NCBI RefSeq assembly: GCF_001513975.1
Contig: NZ_KQ947989.1
Location: forward strand, 558,001 to 622,000
Length of the DNA: 64,000 bases
Reading direction: 5' to 3'
Origin: Streptomyces curacoi
GTDB lineage: Bacteria; Actinomycetota; Actinomycetes; Streptomycetales; Streptomycetaceae
Shown here: positions 32,334 through 40,942 of the stretch, piece by piece
Layout: every line of letters starts with the position of its first letter
Numbering within the stretch: position 1 is the stretch's first letter
The notes under the pieces: generated by a model
The model's input: only the letters and a program-made list of their open reading frames with translations
The model's database searches: none
What the model was told of the DNA's origin: nothing
Translations under genes and position numbers: made by a program

Positions 32334-33727
32334 GCGGCGACCCGCTCGGCGTTCTCCGCCGTGATGCCCTTGGTCGAGGCGATCACGTTCTTCAGCTTCT
32401 TGGAGAGGGCCTCATAGAACATGCTCAGCGGAAACTCGTCCGGAAGCACGTCATCGACGAGCTTGCGCGGCGGCTGGGTCAGATCCAGGGCGTCCGGGCC
32501 CTTGGCCCAGCGGGAGCCGGGGTGCGGGGCGAGGTAGGTGGAGACGAGCTCGTAGCCGGCGAACCAGTGGACGAGCTTCGGGCGGTCGATGCCGTCGCGG
32601 TACAGCTTCTCGATCTCGGCGCACAGCTGGTTGGTGACCTGCGGGGCGCGCTGCCAGTCGATGAACAGCTTGTTGTCGGTCCAGCGGACGACGTCGTGCT
32701 TGTGCAGGTAGGCGAAGAGCAGCTGGCCGCCGAGGCCGTCGTAGTTGCGGACGCGCTCGCCGGTGACCGGGAAGCGGAACATGCGGTCGAACAGCACCGC
32801 GTACTGCACGTCACGGGCCTGCGGGACGCCGTCGGCCTGGAGCTTCACGGCCTCCTTGAAGGCGGTGAGGTCGCAGCGCAGCTCCTCCAGGCCGTACATC
32901 CAGAACGGCTGGCGCTGCTTGATCATGAACGGGTCGAACGGCAGGTCGCCGTGGCTGTGGGTGCGGTCGTGGACCATGTCCCACAGCACGAAGGCCTCTT
33001 CGCAGCGCTTCTGGTCGTGGACCATCGCGGCGATGTCCTCGGGCAGCTCCAGGCCCAGGATGTCGACGGCGGCGGCGGTGACGCGGCGGAAGCGGGCGGC
33101 CTCGCGGTCGCAGAAGATGCCGCCCCAGCTGAAGCGCTCGGGCGCCTCGCGCACGGCGATGGTCTCGGGGAAGAGGACGGCGGAGTTGGTGTCGTACCCG
33201 GCCGTGAAGTCCTCGAACTTGATGCCGCAGAACAGCGGGTTGTCGTAGCGGGTGCGCTCCAGCTCGGCCAGCCAGTCGGGCCAGACCATGCGCAGCACGA
33301 CCGCTTCGAGGTTGCGGTCGGGGTTGCCGTTCTGCGTGTACATCGGGAAGACGACCAGGTGCTGGAGGCCGTCCGCGCGGTTCGCGGCGGGCTGGAAGGC
33401 CAGCAGCGAGTCCAGGAAGTCGGGCACCTGGAAGCCGCCCTCGGCCCAGCGGGTCAGGTCCTTCACCAGGGCCGCGTGGTAGTCCGCGTCGTGCGGAAGC
33501 AGCGGGGACAGCTCCTCGACGGCCTCCACGACACGCCGTACGGCGGCCTCGGCGTCGGCCGGCTTCGGCGCGCCCTCGGCCTCGAAGTCGATCGATCCGT
33601 CCTTGGACTGCCATGGCCGGATCAGCTCCACGGCATCCTTGAGCACGGGCCACGCCGGGTGCTCCACCACCCTGGTCGCGGGAGGAACCTGCTCCCCCGA
33701 AGCCGCCTGCACAAGAATTTCCGTCAT
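32330..33727 (-). CDS. DUF6421 family protein
   Basis: 465-residue cytoplasmic protein of unknown function, first gene of the operon. No signal peptide or membrane segment. Conserved-looking regions include FPMYTQNGNPDRNLEAVVLR near 127-146, YDNPLFCGIKFEDFTAGYDT near 160, and VLWDMVHDRTHSHGDLPFDP near 245-265. That last segment has three histidines and three aspartates in a row that resemble a metal-binding helix, so a metal-dependent enzyme is possible. Length agrees with other actinobacterial members I recall. The ATG at 33727 follows GGAGGAT. A promoter and overlapping inverted repeat lie at 33744-33792. Confidence 0.8.
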   Translation of the reverse strand: MTEILVQAASGEQVPPATRVVEHPAWPVLKDAVELIRPWQSKDGSIDFEAEGAPKPADAEAAVRRVVEAVEELSPLLPHDADYHAALVKDLTRWAEGGFQVPDFLDSLLAFQPAANRADGLQHLVVFPMYTQNGNPDRNLEAVVLRMVWPDWLAELERTRYDNPLFCGIKFEDFTAGYDTNSAVLFPETIAVREAPERFSWGGIFCDREAARFRRVTAAAVDILGLELPEDIAAMVHDQKRCEEAFVLWDMVHDRTHSHGDLPFDPFMIKQRQPFWMYGLEELRCDLTAFKEAVKLQADGVPQARDVQYAVLFDRMFRFPVTGERVRNYDGLGGQLLFAYLHKHDVVRWTDNKLFIDWQRAPQVTNQLCAEIEKLYRDGIDRPKLVHWFAGYELVSTYLAPHPGSRWAKGPDALDLTQPPRKLVDDVLPDEFPLSMFYEALSKKLKNVIASTKGITAENAERVAA

Positions 33728-33743
33728 GTCCCATCCTCCACGG

Positions 33744-33792
33744 GAGAACCTCGCGTAAGCAGACCGTATACATACGAGGTTTCTCTCAGCAA
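33744..33792 (-). promoter_or_regulatory. Promoter and overlapping inverted repeat of the DUF6421 operon
   Basis: On the minus strand: -35 TTGCTG (33787-33792), 16-nt spacer, -10 TATACG (33765-33770). Across it lie GAGAACCTCG (33744-33753) and CGAGGTTTCTC (33775-33785), inverted with one mismatch and one extra base. A repressor bound here would cover the -10 and start site of the operon. Confidence 0.6.
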
Positions 33793-34124
33793 GAGGAGCC
33801 TCGGGAAATTATCCTGCGCGCTCCCATCGTCACAGAACTTTTTCCTGTCGGATGCCGTGACGGCGCATACTCCGGCGGTGCGTGGGCATACGCGAGAACC
33901 GGACAGCGTGGCCGGCGACGGCCGGTCAATCCCGGCGGGACTCGCCCACGCCAGGGTGACCGTCCCGGGGCAGGTGAGCCAGGTGCGCCATGTCCACCGC
34001 CGCAAACCCCGGGCACACGTGGGGTTCATCGCGCGCGCAGGCCACTAGGCTGCCGCTGCCGCGCGAACAGTCCGCTCCGGTTTGCGCGGGTGCCGAGCCG
34101 CCGTCGACGGAAGCGAGTTGAACC
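33793..34124. other. Intergenic region between divergent operons
   Basis: 332 bp with no gene supported. The left end is the upstream side of the DUF6421 promoter. The right end is the leader of the glycerophosphodiesterase gene, with a TAGGCT -10-like box near 34047. Nothing else recognised. Confidence 0.5.
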
Positions 34125-34808
34125 TTGAACTTCCTTACCATCGGTCACCGCGGGGTCATGGGTGTCGAACCCGAGAACACCCTCCGTTCCTTCGTCGCCG
34201 CCCAGCAGGCCGGCCTCGACGTCATCGAACTCGATCTCCACCTGAGCAAGGACGGCGCCCTCGTCGTCATGCACGACACCGACGTGGACCGCACGACCGA
34301 CGGCACCGGCCCGATCGCCGACAAAACCCTCGCCGAACTGCGCGCCCTGGACGCGGGCCGCGGCGAGCGCGTGCCGGTCTTCGAGGAGGTCCTGGAGGCC
34401 GTGAAGTCGCCGCTGCAGGCCGAGATCAAGGACGTCGCCGCGGCACGGGCCCTCGCCGAGGTGATGACCAGGCACGACCTGGTCTCCCGGGTGGAGGTGT
34501 CCTCGTTCCACGACGAGGCCGTGGCCGAGATCGCCCGTCTGGTGCCCGGGGTGCGGACCGCGCTGATCGCCAGCCGCTACGGCACCGACATCGTGGACCG
34601 CGCCGTCGCGGTCGGCGCGGCGACCGTCTGTCTGAACATCCGCCGCATCACCCTGGAGGTCGTGGAGCAGGCCCGCAAGGCGGACCTCAGGATCATCGGC
34701 TGGGTGGTCAACACCCAGGACCACCTGCGTCTCGTACGGGCCCTGGAACTCGACGGCGCGACCACCGACTACCCGGAGATCAAGCGCACCGGCCGCTTCA
34801 CGGCGTGA
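34125..34808 (+). CDS. Glycerophosphodiester phosphodiesterase family protein
   Basis: 227-residue cytoplasmic TIM-barrel enzyme. The active site is complete: TIGHRGVMGVEPENTLRSF has His8, Arg9 and the Glu-Asn pair; VIELDLHLSKDGALVVMHD carries Glu, Asp and the second catalytic His. It hydrolyses glycerophosphodiesters such as glycerophosphocholine to glycerol-3-phosphate and an alcohol. The start is the unusual TTG at 34125, chosen because MNFLTIGHRG is the normal N-terminus and GGAAGCGAG sits about eight bases upstream; no ATG or GTG fits. It converges on the acetyltransferase at 34824 with 15 bp between. Confidence 0.92.
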   Translation: MNFLTIGHRGVMGVEPENTLRSFVAAQQAGLDVIELDLHLSKDGALVVMHDTDVDRTTDGTGPIADKTLAELRALDAGRGERVPVFEEVLEAVKSPLQAEIKDVAAARALAEVMTRHDLVSRVEVSSFHDEAVAEIARLVPGVRTALIASRYGTDIVDRAVAVGAATVCLNIRRITLEVVEQARKADLRIIGWVVNTQDHLRLVRALELDGATTDYPEIKRTGRFTA

Positions 34809-34823
34809 CCAGCCGCATGAACG

Positions 34824-35375
34824 TCACGCCAGCTCCTTGACCAGCAGCTCGAACTGCAGGTCGTCGCGCTGCGGGATGCCGAAGCGCTCGTCGCCGTACG
34901 GGAACGGGGTCATCTTTCCCGTACGGCGGTAACCGCGCCGCTCGTACCAGGCGATGAGGTCGTTGCGTACCGAGATCACGGTCATGTGCATCTCGGTGAC
35001 CTTCCACGTCTCGCGGGCCTGCCGCTCCGCCTCCGCGATGATCACCTTGCCGAGGCCGGCACCCTGGAGCGCGGGGCTGACCGCGAACATCCCGAAGTAG
35101 GCGTGATCGCCACGGTGTTCGAGCTGGCAGCAGGCGACGACCCGCCCGTCCCGCTCCACCGTCAGCAGTCGGCTGTCGGGCGACTTGATGACCGCCAGCA
35201 CACCTTCCGGGTCGGTCCGCTGCCCTTCGAGGATGTCCGCCTCCGTCGTCCACCCGGTCCGGCTGGAGTCGCCGCGGTAGGCGGACTCGATCAGGGCGAC
35301 CAGCGTGTCCACGTCCGCGTCGATGGCGTCGCGGAAGGTGAGTCCGGTGGCGGCGGTGGTCGCGGCGGTGTCCAT
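34824..35375 (-). CDS. GNAT family N-acetyltransferase
   Basis: 183-residue acetyl-CoA-dependent N-acetyltransferase. The core is LTFRDAIDADVDTLVALIES at the start, HAYFGMFAVSPALQGAGLGK (residues about 90-109) with the Q/RxxGxG/A acetyl-CoA loop, and ISVRNDLIAWYERRGYRRTG near residue 140. Substrate unknown; many Streptomyces paralogues acetylate small amines or protein N-termini. Divergent from the VOC gene at 35447. ATG 35375 gives a normal length. Confidence 0.9.
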   Translation of the reverse strand: MDTAATTAATGLTFRDAIDADVDTLVALIESAYRGDSSRTGWTTEADILEGQRTDPEGVLAVIKSPDSRLLTVERDGRVVACCQLEHRGDHAYFGMFAVSPALQGAGLGKVIIAEAERQARETWKVTEMHMTVISVRNDLIAWYERRGYRRTGKMTPFPYGDERFGIPQRDDLQFELLVKELA

Positions 35376-35446
35376 GGTCGGGTTCTCCCGTTCTCGGGCG
35401 CGGCTCGGGCACCGCTGAGCCTAACGCGCCACTAGGCTCCGGCTGC

Positions 35447-35839
35447 ATGGTGCACGTACTGAGCGGACGGACCCTCCTCCAGCCCACCGACCCCGAGCGC
35501 TCCCGGGTCTTCTACGGCGAGCAACTGGGCCTGGCCGTCTACCGCGAGTTCGGAACGGGCCCGGAGCGCGGCACCGTCTACTTCCTCGGCGGCGGCTTCC
35601 TTGAGGTCTCCGGCCGCTCCGAGACCCCGCCGTCCCCGGCCGTCCGGCTGTGGCTGCAGGTCGAGGACGTGGCGGCGGCGCAAGACGAACTGCGCGGCAA
35701 AGGCGTCGAGATCATGCGGCCGCCGGCCAAGGAGCCGTGGGGGCTGATCGAGATGTGGATCGCGGACCCGGACGGGACGAAGATCGTGCTGGTGGAGGTG
35801 CCGGCGGAGCATCCCCTGCGGTACCGGCCGGGAACCTGA
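35447..35839 (+). CDS. VOC family protein
   Basis: 130-residue vicinal-oxygen-chelate fold protein (glyoxalase/bleomycin-resistance superfamily). The two beta-alpha-beta modules are GRTLLQPTDPERSRVFYGEQ and VRLWLQVEDVAAAQDELRGK, ending WGLIEMWIADPDGTKIVLVE, where the last Glu is a usual metal ligand. Function may be metal-dependent isomerisation or binding of a toxic ligand. A TAGGCT box at 35433-35438 ends nine bases before the ATG and there is no Shine-Dalgarno sequence, suggesting a leaderless mRNA. Confidence 0.88.
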   Translation: MVHVLSGRTLLQPTDPERSRVFYGEQLGLAVYREFGTGPERGTVYFLGGGFLEVSGRSETPPSPAVRLWLQVEDVAAAQDELRGKGVEIMRPPAKEPWGLIEMWIADPDGTKIVLVEVPAEHPLRYRPGT

Positions 35840-35840
35840 G

Positions 35841-36755
35841 TCACCAGGGGCGGTGTTCCCAGCGGCGGTCGGTGCGGGTCAGCTCCCGGAATCCGGCCGA
35901 GGTCAGCCGGGCGATCATCGTGCGGTCGGTGGCCGCTTCGTAGGCGAGGAGGCGGTCCACGCCGCACAGGCGGAGCCAGTCGGCGGCCTGGCCCAGCAGC
36001 CGGTGCTCCAGGCCCTCGCCCTGCGCCGCCGGGTCGATGTGCAGATTGCCGACGTCGGCGAGGCCGGTGCCCCGGGGGTGGCGTTCGGGGCGGGACAGGG
36101 CCGTGTCGACCTCGATGAAGCCGAGGGCGCGGCCGTCGGCGTACGCCGTGAAGCGTGTGCCGCACTCTCCCAGCGTGCGGTCGACGGTGACGCCCGGCCG
36201 CGGCGTGGGTGGCGGCAGGTCGGCGACGCGCGCGACAAGGATCACCTCGGTGTCCCCGACGTGCCGGAAGCCCGCGTGTTCGTAGACGGCGCGGATGTGC
36301 GGCCAGGTGCGGGGCAGGCCGTAGACGGCCGGGGCGGGCAGCTCGCCGCTCGCGTACCGGGCGCGGACGTTCCAGCGGGCGAGCCGGGCCAGGCAGGCGC
36401 TCATCAGCAGGCTTGCGGCCTCCTCGGAGTCCGGCCGGAAGGAGGCAGGCGGATACCAGATGAACCAGTCGATCTCGCCGATGTCCCGGTGGTCCGCCCC
36501 CACCTCGTCGTCCGCCCGGTAGCGCAGCAGATGGGCGGCGGCCACGACGTTGTCGCGCTGCTCGGCGACGAGGGTCACGCGCTCGCTCACCCAGGGGTCG
36601 GTGATGAACTCGTCCGGCTGCCGCTCCAGAGCGCTGAGCACCGTGTTCACGGAGACGGAGACGCCGGGGACGACGGCGGCGACATGCGTGTTGATCAGTT
36701 CGGTGAGCTGGTCGCGGTCGGCGCGGCGGAAGGGGCGCACCTGGAGCGCGGGCAT
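35841..36755 (-). CDS. GNAT family N-acetyltransferase (tandem GNAT-like)
   Basis: 304-residue protein with two acetyltransferase-fold halves. The N-half begins LQVRPFRRADRDQLTELINT and runs to VYEHAGFRHVGDTEV; the C-half has TAYADGRALGFIEVDTALSR and GNLHIDPAAQGEGLEHRLLG, the acetyl-CoA binding loop with QGEGLE. The double domain is common for aminoglycoside or uncharacterised acetyltransferases in Streptomyces. Stop 35841 is one base from the VOC stop (35839) on the other strand, so the two genes converge. ATG 36755 was selected as the first start giving MPALQVRPFR. Confidence 0.87.
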   Translation of the reverse strand: MPALQVRPFRRADRDQLTELINTHVAAVVPGVSVSVNTVLSALERQPDEFITDPWVSERVTLVAEQRDNVVAAAHLLRYRADDEVGADHRDIGEIDWFIWYPPASFRPDSEEAASLLMSACLARLARWNVRARYASGELPAPAVYGLPRTWPHIRAVYEHAGFRHVGDTEVILVARVADLPPPTPRPGVTVDRTLGECGTRFTAYADGRALGFIEVDTALSRPERHPRGTGLADVGNLHIDPAAQGEGLEHRLLGQAADWLRLCGVDRLLAYEAATDRTMIARLTSAGFRELTRTDRRWEHRPW

Positions 36756-36921
36756 GCGGGACCTCCGGTCGGAGAACGGTGTCGGGAGGCCGCCATGCGG
36801 TGCGGTACGGGGTCGAGAGTACGGCGGTGGCGGCGCCGGGCTCCAGTGGTTTCGCCGGATGGCCATGGGCCCGGCGCGGGGCTTAGCGTGCTGGAGGGGG
36901 TTTCCCTGCGGAAGGAACGCC

Positions 36922-37686
36922 ATGAAGCTCGACAAGCCGGTGACCGGTGGGCCCTGCTGGACCGAGCTCGGGACCAGCGATCTGGCCGCGGCCAAGCGGT
37001 TCTACGAGGGGTTGTTCGGCTGGCGCGCCGAGACCGATCCGCGTCAGGAGGCGGGCGGCTACTCGATCGCGCATCTCGGGGACGCGCCGGTGGCCGCGCT
37101 GACGCCGCTGTACCAGGAGGGGCAGCCGGTGGCGTGGAACGTCGCGTTCGCGGTGCCGGACGCGGACGCCGCCGCCGCGCAGGTGACCGAGGCCGGCGGC
37201 ACCGTCCTGGTCGGTCCGATGGACGTGTTCGACGTGGGCCGCTTCGCGGTGGCCGTGGACCCCACGGGAGCGGGTTTCCAGCTGTGGCAGGCGCGGGCGT
37301 TCCCGGGCGCGGGGCTGCTCAACGCGCCGGGCTCGCTGGGCTGGGTGGAGCTCATGACCCGGGAGCCCGAGCGGGCCGTGGACTTCTACACGACGGTGTT
37401 CGGCTGGAGTGTCAACGCCGCGGAGCGCTACACGCAGTGGGGCATCGACGGCGCCGACTTCGGCGGCATGGTGACCATGGACGACAAGTTTCCGCACGAG
37501 GTGCCGGCGCACTGGCTGCCGTACTTCGCCGTGGTGGACGTGGACCTCACGGCGGCGGACGCCACGGAGGCGGGCGGCACCGTGCTCATGGAGCCCACCT
37601 CGGTCCCCGACGGGCCGCGCATCGCCGTACTGCGGGACCCGCAGGGAGCGATGTTCGGCGTGTACCGCGCGGCCGACGAGAAGTGA
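36922..37686 (+). CDS. VOC family protein with two glyoxalase domains
   Basis: 254-residue protein with two tandem VOC modules. The first is PCWTELGTSDLAAAKRFYEG ... FAVAVDPTGAGFQLWQARAF, and the second LGWVELMTREPERAVDFYTT ... RIAVLRDPQGAMFGVYRA. Each starts with W(T/V)EL and ends with F-x-x-x-x, like the CFP-30B/hydroxylase-type VOC proteins in actinobacteria. ATG 36922 follows GAAGGAACG. It converges with the large glycoside hydrolase gene, only 6 bp apart. Substrate unknown. Confidence 0.9.
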   Translation: MKLDKPVTGGPCWTELGTSDLAAAKRFYEGLFGWRAETDPRQEAGGYSIAHLGDAPVAALTPLYQEGQPVAWNVAFAVPDADAAAAQVTEAGGTVLVGPMDVFDVGRFAVAVDPTGAGFQLWQARAFPGAGLLNAPGSLGWVELMTREPERAVDFYTTVFGWSVNAAERYTQWGIDGADFGGMVTMDDKFPHEVPAHWLPYFAVVDVDLTAADATEAGGTVLMEPTSVPDGPRIAVLRDPQGAMFGVYRAADEK

Positions 37687-37692
37687 GGGGCC

Positions 37693-40302
37693 CTATCGCC
37701 CGGGAGCCAGCGGTGTCACCACCACGCGGTCGATGACCGGCGCGTACGCCGAGCGCTGGCCGTACGCGTTTCTGGACTGCCCGTCGAAGCCGGGCAGTTC
37801 GTCGGCCGTGAAGGTGAGGGTGTTGCCGCCCTGGTCGAGGGTGACGGGGACGGTGAGGGTCCGGAAGTCGTTGAAGTGGAACGTGGTGGGGAACAGGACG
37901 CGCTGCGGCTCGGCCCCGTTGACCGAGATGTCGGCGTGGCGGCAGATCGGGTCCGGGTTGTAGTGGGTGGCCGGGGCCTGCTCGCCGTTGGAGTAGCGGA
38001 TCGTCAGGGCGTGGCGGCCGGCGTGCTCCGCCGTGACCGTCAGGGTGAGGGCGTTGCCGGGGCCGGCGCCGATGCCGTCCACCGCCTTGCCGCCGGTGGC
38101 GTACGGGTACGCGGTCACCTTCGCGGTGCCGGTGAGGGCGCCGTCCGCGGCGGCGTACGCCGTGGCGGTCAGCAGGCCGCGCGAGGGCGCGACGCGCAGC
38201 CGGTCCACGATCAGGCGTTCCGAGGCGCCGATGACCGTGATCTTGTTGATGCCGCCGGCCAGGAAGAGCGGCAGTGAGCCCTCCTCGACCCGGCCGACCT
38301 CCTCGCCGTTGACCGTCAGCGCCCCTTCCCCGGGCCCGAGCCGGTCGACGGTGACCGTCGCCTCTCCGTCGTCGGCCGCGTGCACCCAGAAGGTGGCGGT
38401 GCCGCCCCGGGGCAGTACGGCGACGCCGGGGCCCGAGGCACCGCGGTGGGCGTAGCTGACGCGGGTGCCGTGGCGCAGGTCCGCGTACTCGGCGTCGTAC
38501 AGGGCGGGGCCCTCGGCGCTGCGCAGGGTGAGGTCCAGTTTGTCGACGACCGCGTCGCCCTTGGTGACGCCGAGGTCGGGGTCCTGGGCGGCCAGCGTGA
38601 TCCGGTGCCTGCCCGCGGTCAGTTCGGCCTCGGTGTCGGTGTGGCCCCACACCGCCCACTTGTAGCCGAGCGGCAGCCGCAGTTCGCGCGGCTGCTCGCC
38701 GTCGACGCGCAGGAAGACGTTGGTGGGCCCCTGCTCGCGCACCAGGTCGGCCTCGTTGTGGGAGTTGGCGTAGACGCTGATCTCGTACGTCCCGTCCTGC
38801 GGGACCTCCACGTCGAAGGTGAGCATGCCGTCGGAGCCGGTGCGCAGGCCGCCCACGTGGTAGCCGCCGGAGGTGGCGAACCGGTCGACGGCGGACGGGG
38901 AGCCCTCGGGGCCGTTCTTCGTCCGGCCGCTGCCCGTGTACGTCGCGTCCTCCGCCTCGTACGTCTGCCGCCAGCGGACCGACGGGGGCAGGCAGGCTGC
39001 GCCGTTGCCGCCGGGCGAGAGGATCACCTGGTAGGCGGACATCGCGTCGAGGTCCGTGCGGGGCAGGGTCACTGTGCCGTCGACGACGGGCAGTTCACCG
39101 TCCCGCAACCGCGCCGGCTGGGCGGCGGCGCCGACCTGGCCCGTCCAGGGGATCTCCTCCAGCCGCACATGGACCGTCGTGCCGAAGACCTCCGGGTCGA
39201 CGTTCGCGAAGACGACGTGCGCGGCGCCGCCCGCGCCTCCGAACAGGAGCCGGGACTGCCGTTTCCCCACGTCCAGGGTGGCGACGCCCTGCAGGGTGTA
39301 CTGCGCGTCGGGATGCGGCGCGGTGACCCGCACCGTGTCGCCGGTCATCCGGCCGTAGGCGTTGAACAGCCACCACTGGCCGTTGCCCTTGTTGGCCTCG
39401 ACCGCGGAGTCGTTGAGGTTGCCGGCGATGTTCCAGTACGCCATGTCGGCGTCGACCTTGGACTCCTCGATCGCGGAGATCCACTGCACCATCTGGCCCG
39501 GCACGGACAGGTGGTAGTTGTGGGCGTACTCGTTGAGGTTGACCGGCAGCGGGCCGATGCCCAGCTCCCGCTCCCAGGCCCGGTATCGGGCGACGTTCGT
39601 GCGTACCTCGGCGGGTGAGGACAGTTCGTGCCAGGTGATCACGTCGGGCAGGACGTCGTGCTCCTCGGCGAACTCCAGGAAGCCCCTGACCTCGGGGTAC
39701 AGGATGCTGGTGTTCGGTCCGGCGATGCGCGCCCCGGGGTGCAGGCCCTTGATGAGGTGGTACGCCGCCCGCCACGCCGCGAAGTAGGGACGCGGGTCGG
39801 TGCGCCAGGAGACGCGGTCGTGGCTCCACTCCCCCTCGCCGAACATGTTGCCCTCGGGTTCGTTGAAAGGGACGTACACGACATGGGACGCCAACTCACC
39901 CAGGGTGAGCACCTGTTCTACCTGGCGGCGGACGACCTGCCGGAACCCCGCGAACCGCTCCTCACCGGCGGCGCCGGGCCACTCGTAGGGGAAGCCCCGG
40001 TAGTGGTCGGGCAGGTAGACGTAGACGTCCTTGCCGCCCGCGGCGACGAAGGACGGCAGGATCTCCAGCGCGTCGGCGCCCGGGTGCTGGACGCCGTCCT
40101 GCGCCTTGGTGGTGACCGTACGGACGTACATGCCCTCGACGACGGCACGGCTGGGCACGCCGTCGCCGTACAGGCCGTAGAGCGTGCCGCTCGCGCCGCC
40201 GTGGAAGGGGCCCGTCCCGGTGCCGAGGTCGACGGTGAGCGTCTCCGGGCCAGGGGCTTCGGCTGCCACGGCTCCCCTTCCATCGTTCGGAATGTCGCAC
40301 AT
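37693..40302 (-). CDS. Large clan GH-A type glycoside hydrolase with carbohydrate-binding modules
   Basis: 869-residue protein. Residues 1-440 form a TIM-barrel glycosidase: VVYVPFNEPEGNMFGEGEW has the acid/base Glu (N-E-P, near 146) and PLPVNLNEYAHNYHLSV the nucleophile Glu (near 255), both as in GH39/GH5-like enzymes. Residues about 450-590 (QTYEAEDATYTGSGRTKNGP, GGYHVGGLRTGSDGMLTFDV) are a CBM35/CBM6-like module, and further beta-rich modules cover 610-700 and 720-869. The N-terminus MCDIPNDGRGAVAAEAPGPE has no signal peptide, unlike most enzymes of this build, so either it acts inside or leaves by another route. Annotation as cellulosome-type protein in relatives is not informative. Substrate undetermined. 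Confidence 0.8.
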   Translation of the reverse strand: MCDIPNDGRGAVAAEAPGPETLTVDLGTGTGPFHGGASGTLYGLYGDGVPSRAVVEGMYVRTVTTKAQDGVQHPGADALEILPSFVAAGGKDVYVYLPDHYRGFPYEWPGAAGEERFAGFRQVVRRQVEQVLTLGELASHVVYVPFNEPEGNMFGEGEWSHDRVSWRTDPRPYFAAWRAAYHLIKGLHPGARIAGPNTSILYPEVRGFLEFAEEHDVLPDVITWHELSSPAEVRTNVARYRAWERELGIGPLPVNLNEYAHNYHLSVPGQMVQWISAIEESKVDADMAYWNIAGNLNDSAVEANKGNGQWWLFNAYGRMTGDTVRVTAPHPDAQYTLQGVATLDVGKRQSRLLFGGAGGAAHVVFANVDPEVFGTTVHVRLEEIPWTGQVGAAAQPARLRDGELPVVDGTVTLPRTDLDAMSAYQVILSPGGNGAACLPPSVRWRQTYEAEDATYTGSGRTKNGPEGSPSAVDRFATSGGYHVGGLRTGSDGMLTFDVEVPQDGTYEISVYANSHNEADLVREQGPTNVFLRVDGEQPRELRLPLGYKWAVWGHTDTEAELTAGRHRITLAAQDPDLGVTKGDAVVDKLDLTLRSAEGPALYDAEYADLRHGTRVSYAHRGASGPGVAVLPRGGTATFWVHAADDGEATVTVDRLGPGEGALTVNGEEVGRVEEGSLPLFLAGGINKITVIGASERLIVDRLRVAPSRGLLTATAYAAADGALTGTAKVTAYPYATGGKAVDGIGAGPGNALTLTVTAEHAGRHALTIRYSNGEQAPATHYNPDPICRHADISVNGAEPQRVLFPTTFHFNDFRTLTVPVTLDQGGNTLTFTADELPGFDGQSRNAYGQRSAYAPVIDRVVVTPLAPGR

Positions 40303-40304
40303 AA

Positions 40305-40323
40305 GTCGGTGATTCGAACCGAC
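40305..40323. promoter_or_regulatory. Inverted repeat between transcription start and start codon
   Basis: GTCGGT (40305-40310) and ACCGAC (40318-40323) flank a 7-nt spacer, only 3 bp from the glycoside hydrolase ATG. It is a likely repressor site or mRNA hairpin blocking initiation. Confidence 0.6.
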
Positions 40324-40330
40324 GTGGTTG

Positions 40331-40360
40331 AACCTAGAAAGGGCACCGGCACCTCGTCAA
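40331..40360 (-). promoter_or_regulatory. Promoter of the large glycoside hydrolase gene
   Basis: Minus strand -35 TTGACG (40355-40360), 18-nt spacer, -10 TAGGTT (40331-40336), a near-consensus Streptomyces vegetative promoter. Start of transcription expected near 40324, right at the inverted repeat. Confidence 0.75.
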
Positions 40361-40405
40361 CAGCGGATCCCGCTCCGAAACTTCCGCACCGCAGCTCGGC
40401 GGGGT

Positions 40406-40942
40406 TCAGGCGCGCAGCGCCCGCAGCCGCCCCTCCAGCTGGCCGAGCAAGTCGCCCAGCAGCGCGGCGAGTTCGCTCTGCCCCTGCGGGTTCAGGCCGG
40501 ACAGCAGGGCCGTCTCGTAGGCGAGCTGCTCGGGCAGGATGCCGTCGACGAGGGCCCGGCCCGCGTCCGTGAGGCGGACATGGGCGACCCGGCGGTCCCG
40601 GGCGTCGCCGCGGCGCTCGACCAGACCCCGCTCGGTCAGCTGCTTGAGGCGCTTGGTGACGGCGGCGCCGGAGGAGAAGGTCTCCCGGGCCAGTTCGCTG
40701 GGGGTCAGCTCGTGGGCGGTGCGACGCAGGGCGCCGAGCAGGTCGAACTCGGGGCGGCTGAGGCCCGCGCGGCGCAGGGGTGCGTCCTCGGCCTGCTGGA
40801 AGAGCGCGGCGCAGCGGTTGATGCGGCCGATGATCTCCATGGGGGCGGTGTCGAGGTCCGGGTGGACGGCCTGCCACTGCCGGACCACGGCGGCCACCGT
40901 GTCCTGTCTCGCCCTGGTCGGCCCGCCGTTGGTCGCCGTCAT
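40406..40942 (-). CDS. MarR family transcriptional regulator
   Basis: 178-residue winged-helix regulator. LSRPEFDLLGALRRTAHELT then ETFSSGAAVTKRLKQLTERG is the HTH, and GLVERRGDARDRRVAHVRLT the wing. It overlaps the FUSC gene stop by 4 nt (ATGA at 40939-40942), so it is translated after it in one operon, and the operator at 42397 lies upstream of both; autoregulation of the exporter operon is inferred. The ATG 40942 gives a standard-length protein. Confidence 0.9.
   Translation of the reverse strand: MTATNGGPTRARQDTVAAVVRQWQAVHPDLDTAPMEIIGRINRCAALFQQAEDAPLRRAGLSRPEFDLLGALRRTAHELTPSELARETFSSGAAVTKRLKQLTERGLVERRGDARDRRVAHVRLTDAGRALVDGILPEQLAYETALLSGLNPQGQSELAALLGDLLGQLEGRLRALRA

Noticed and set aside
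40303..40330. tRNA T-arm-like string GGTTCGAATC
   Set aside because: The arms do not form a proper 5-bp T stem with the standard loop and no acceptor or anticodon arms follow; it is better explained as the operator of the glycosidase gene.
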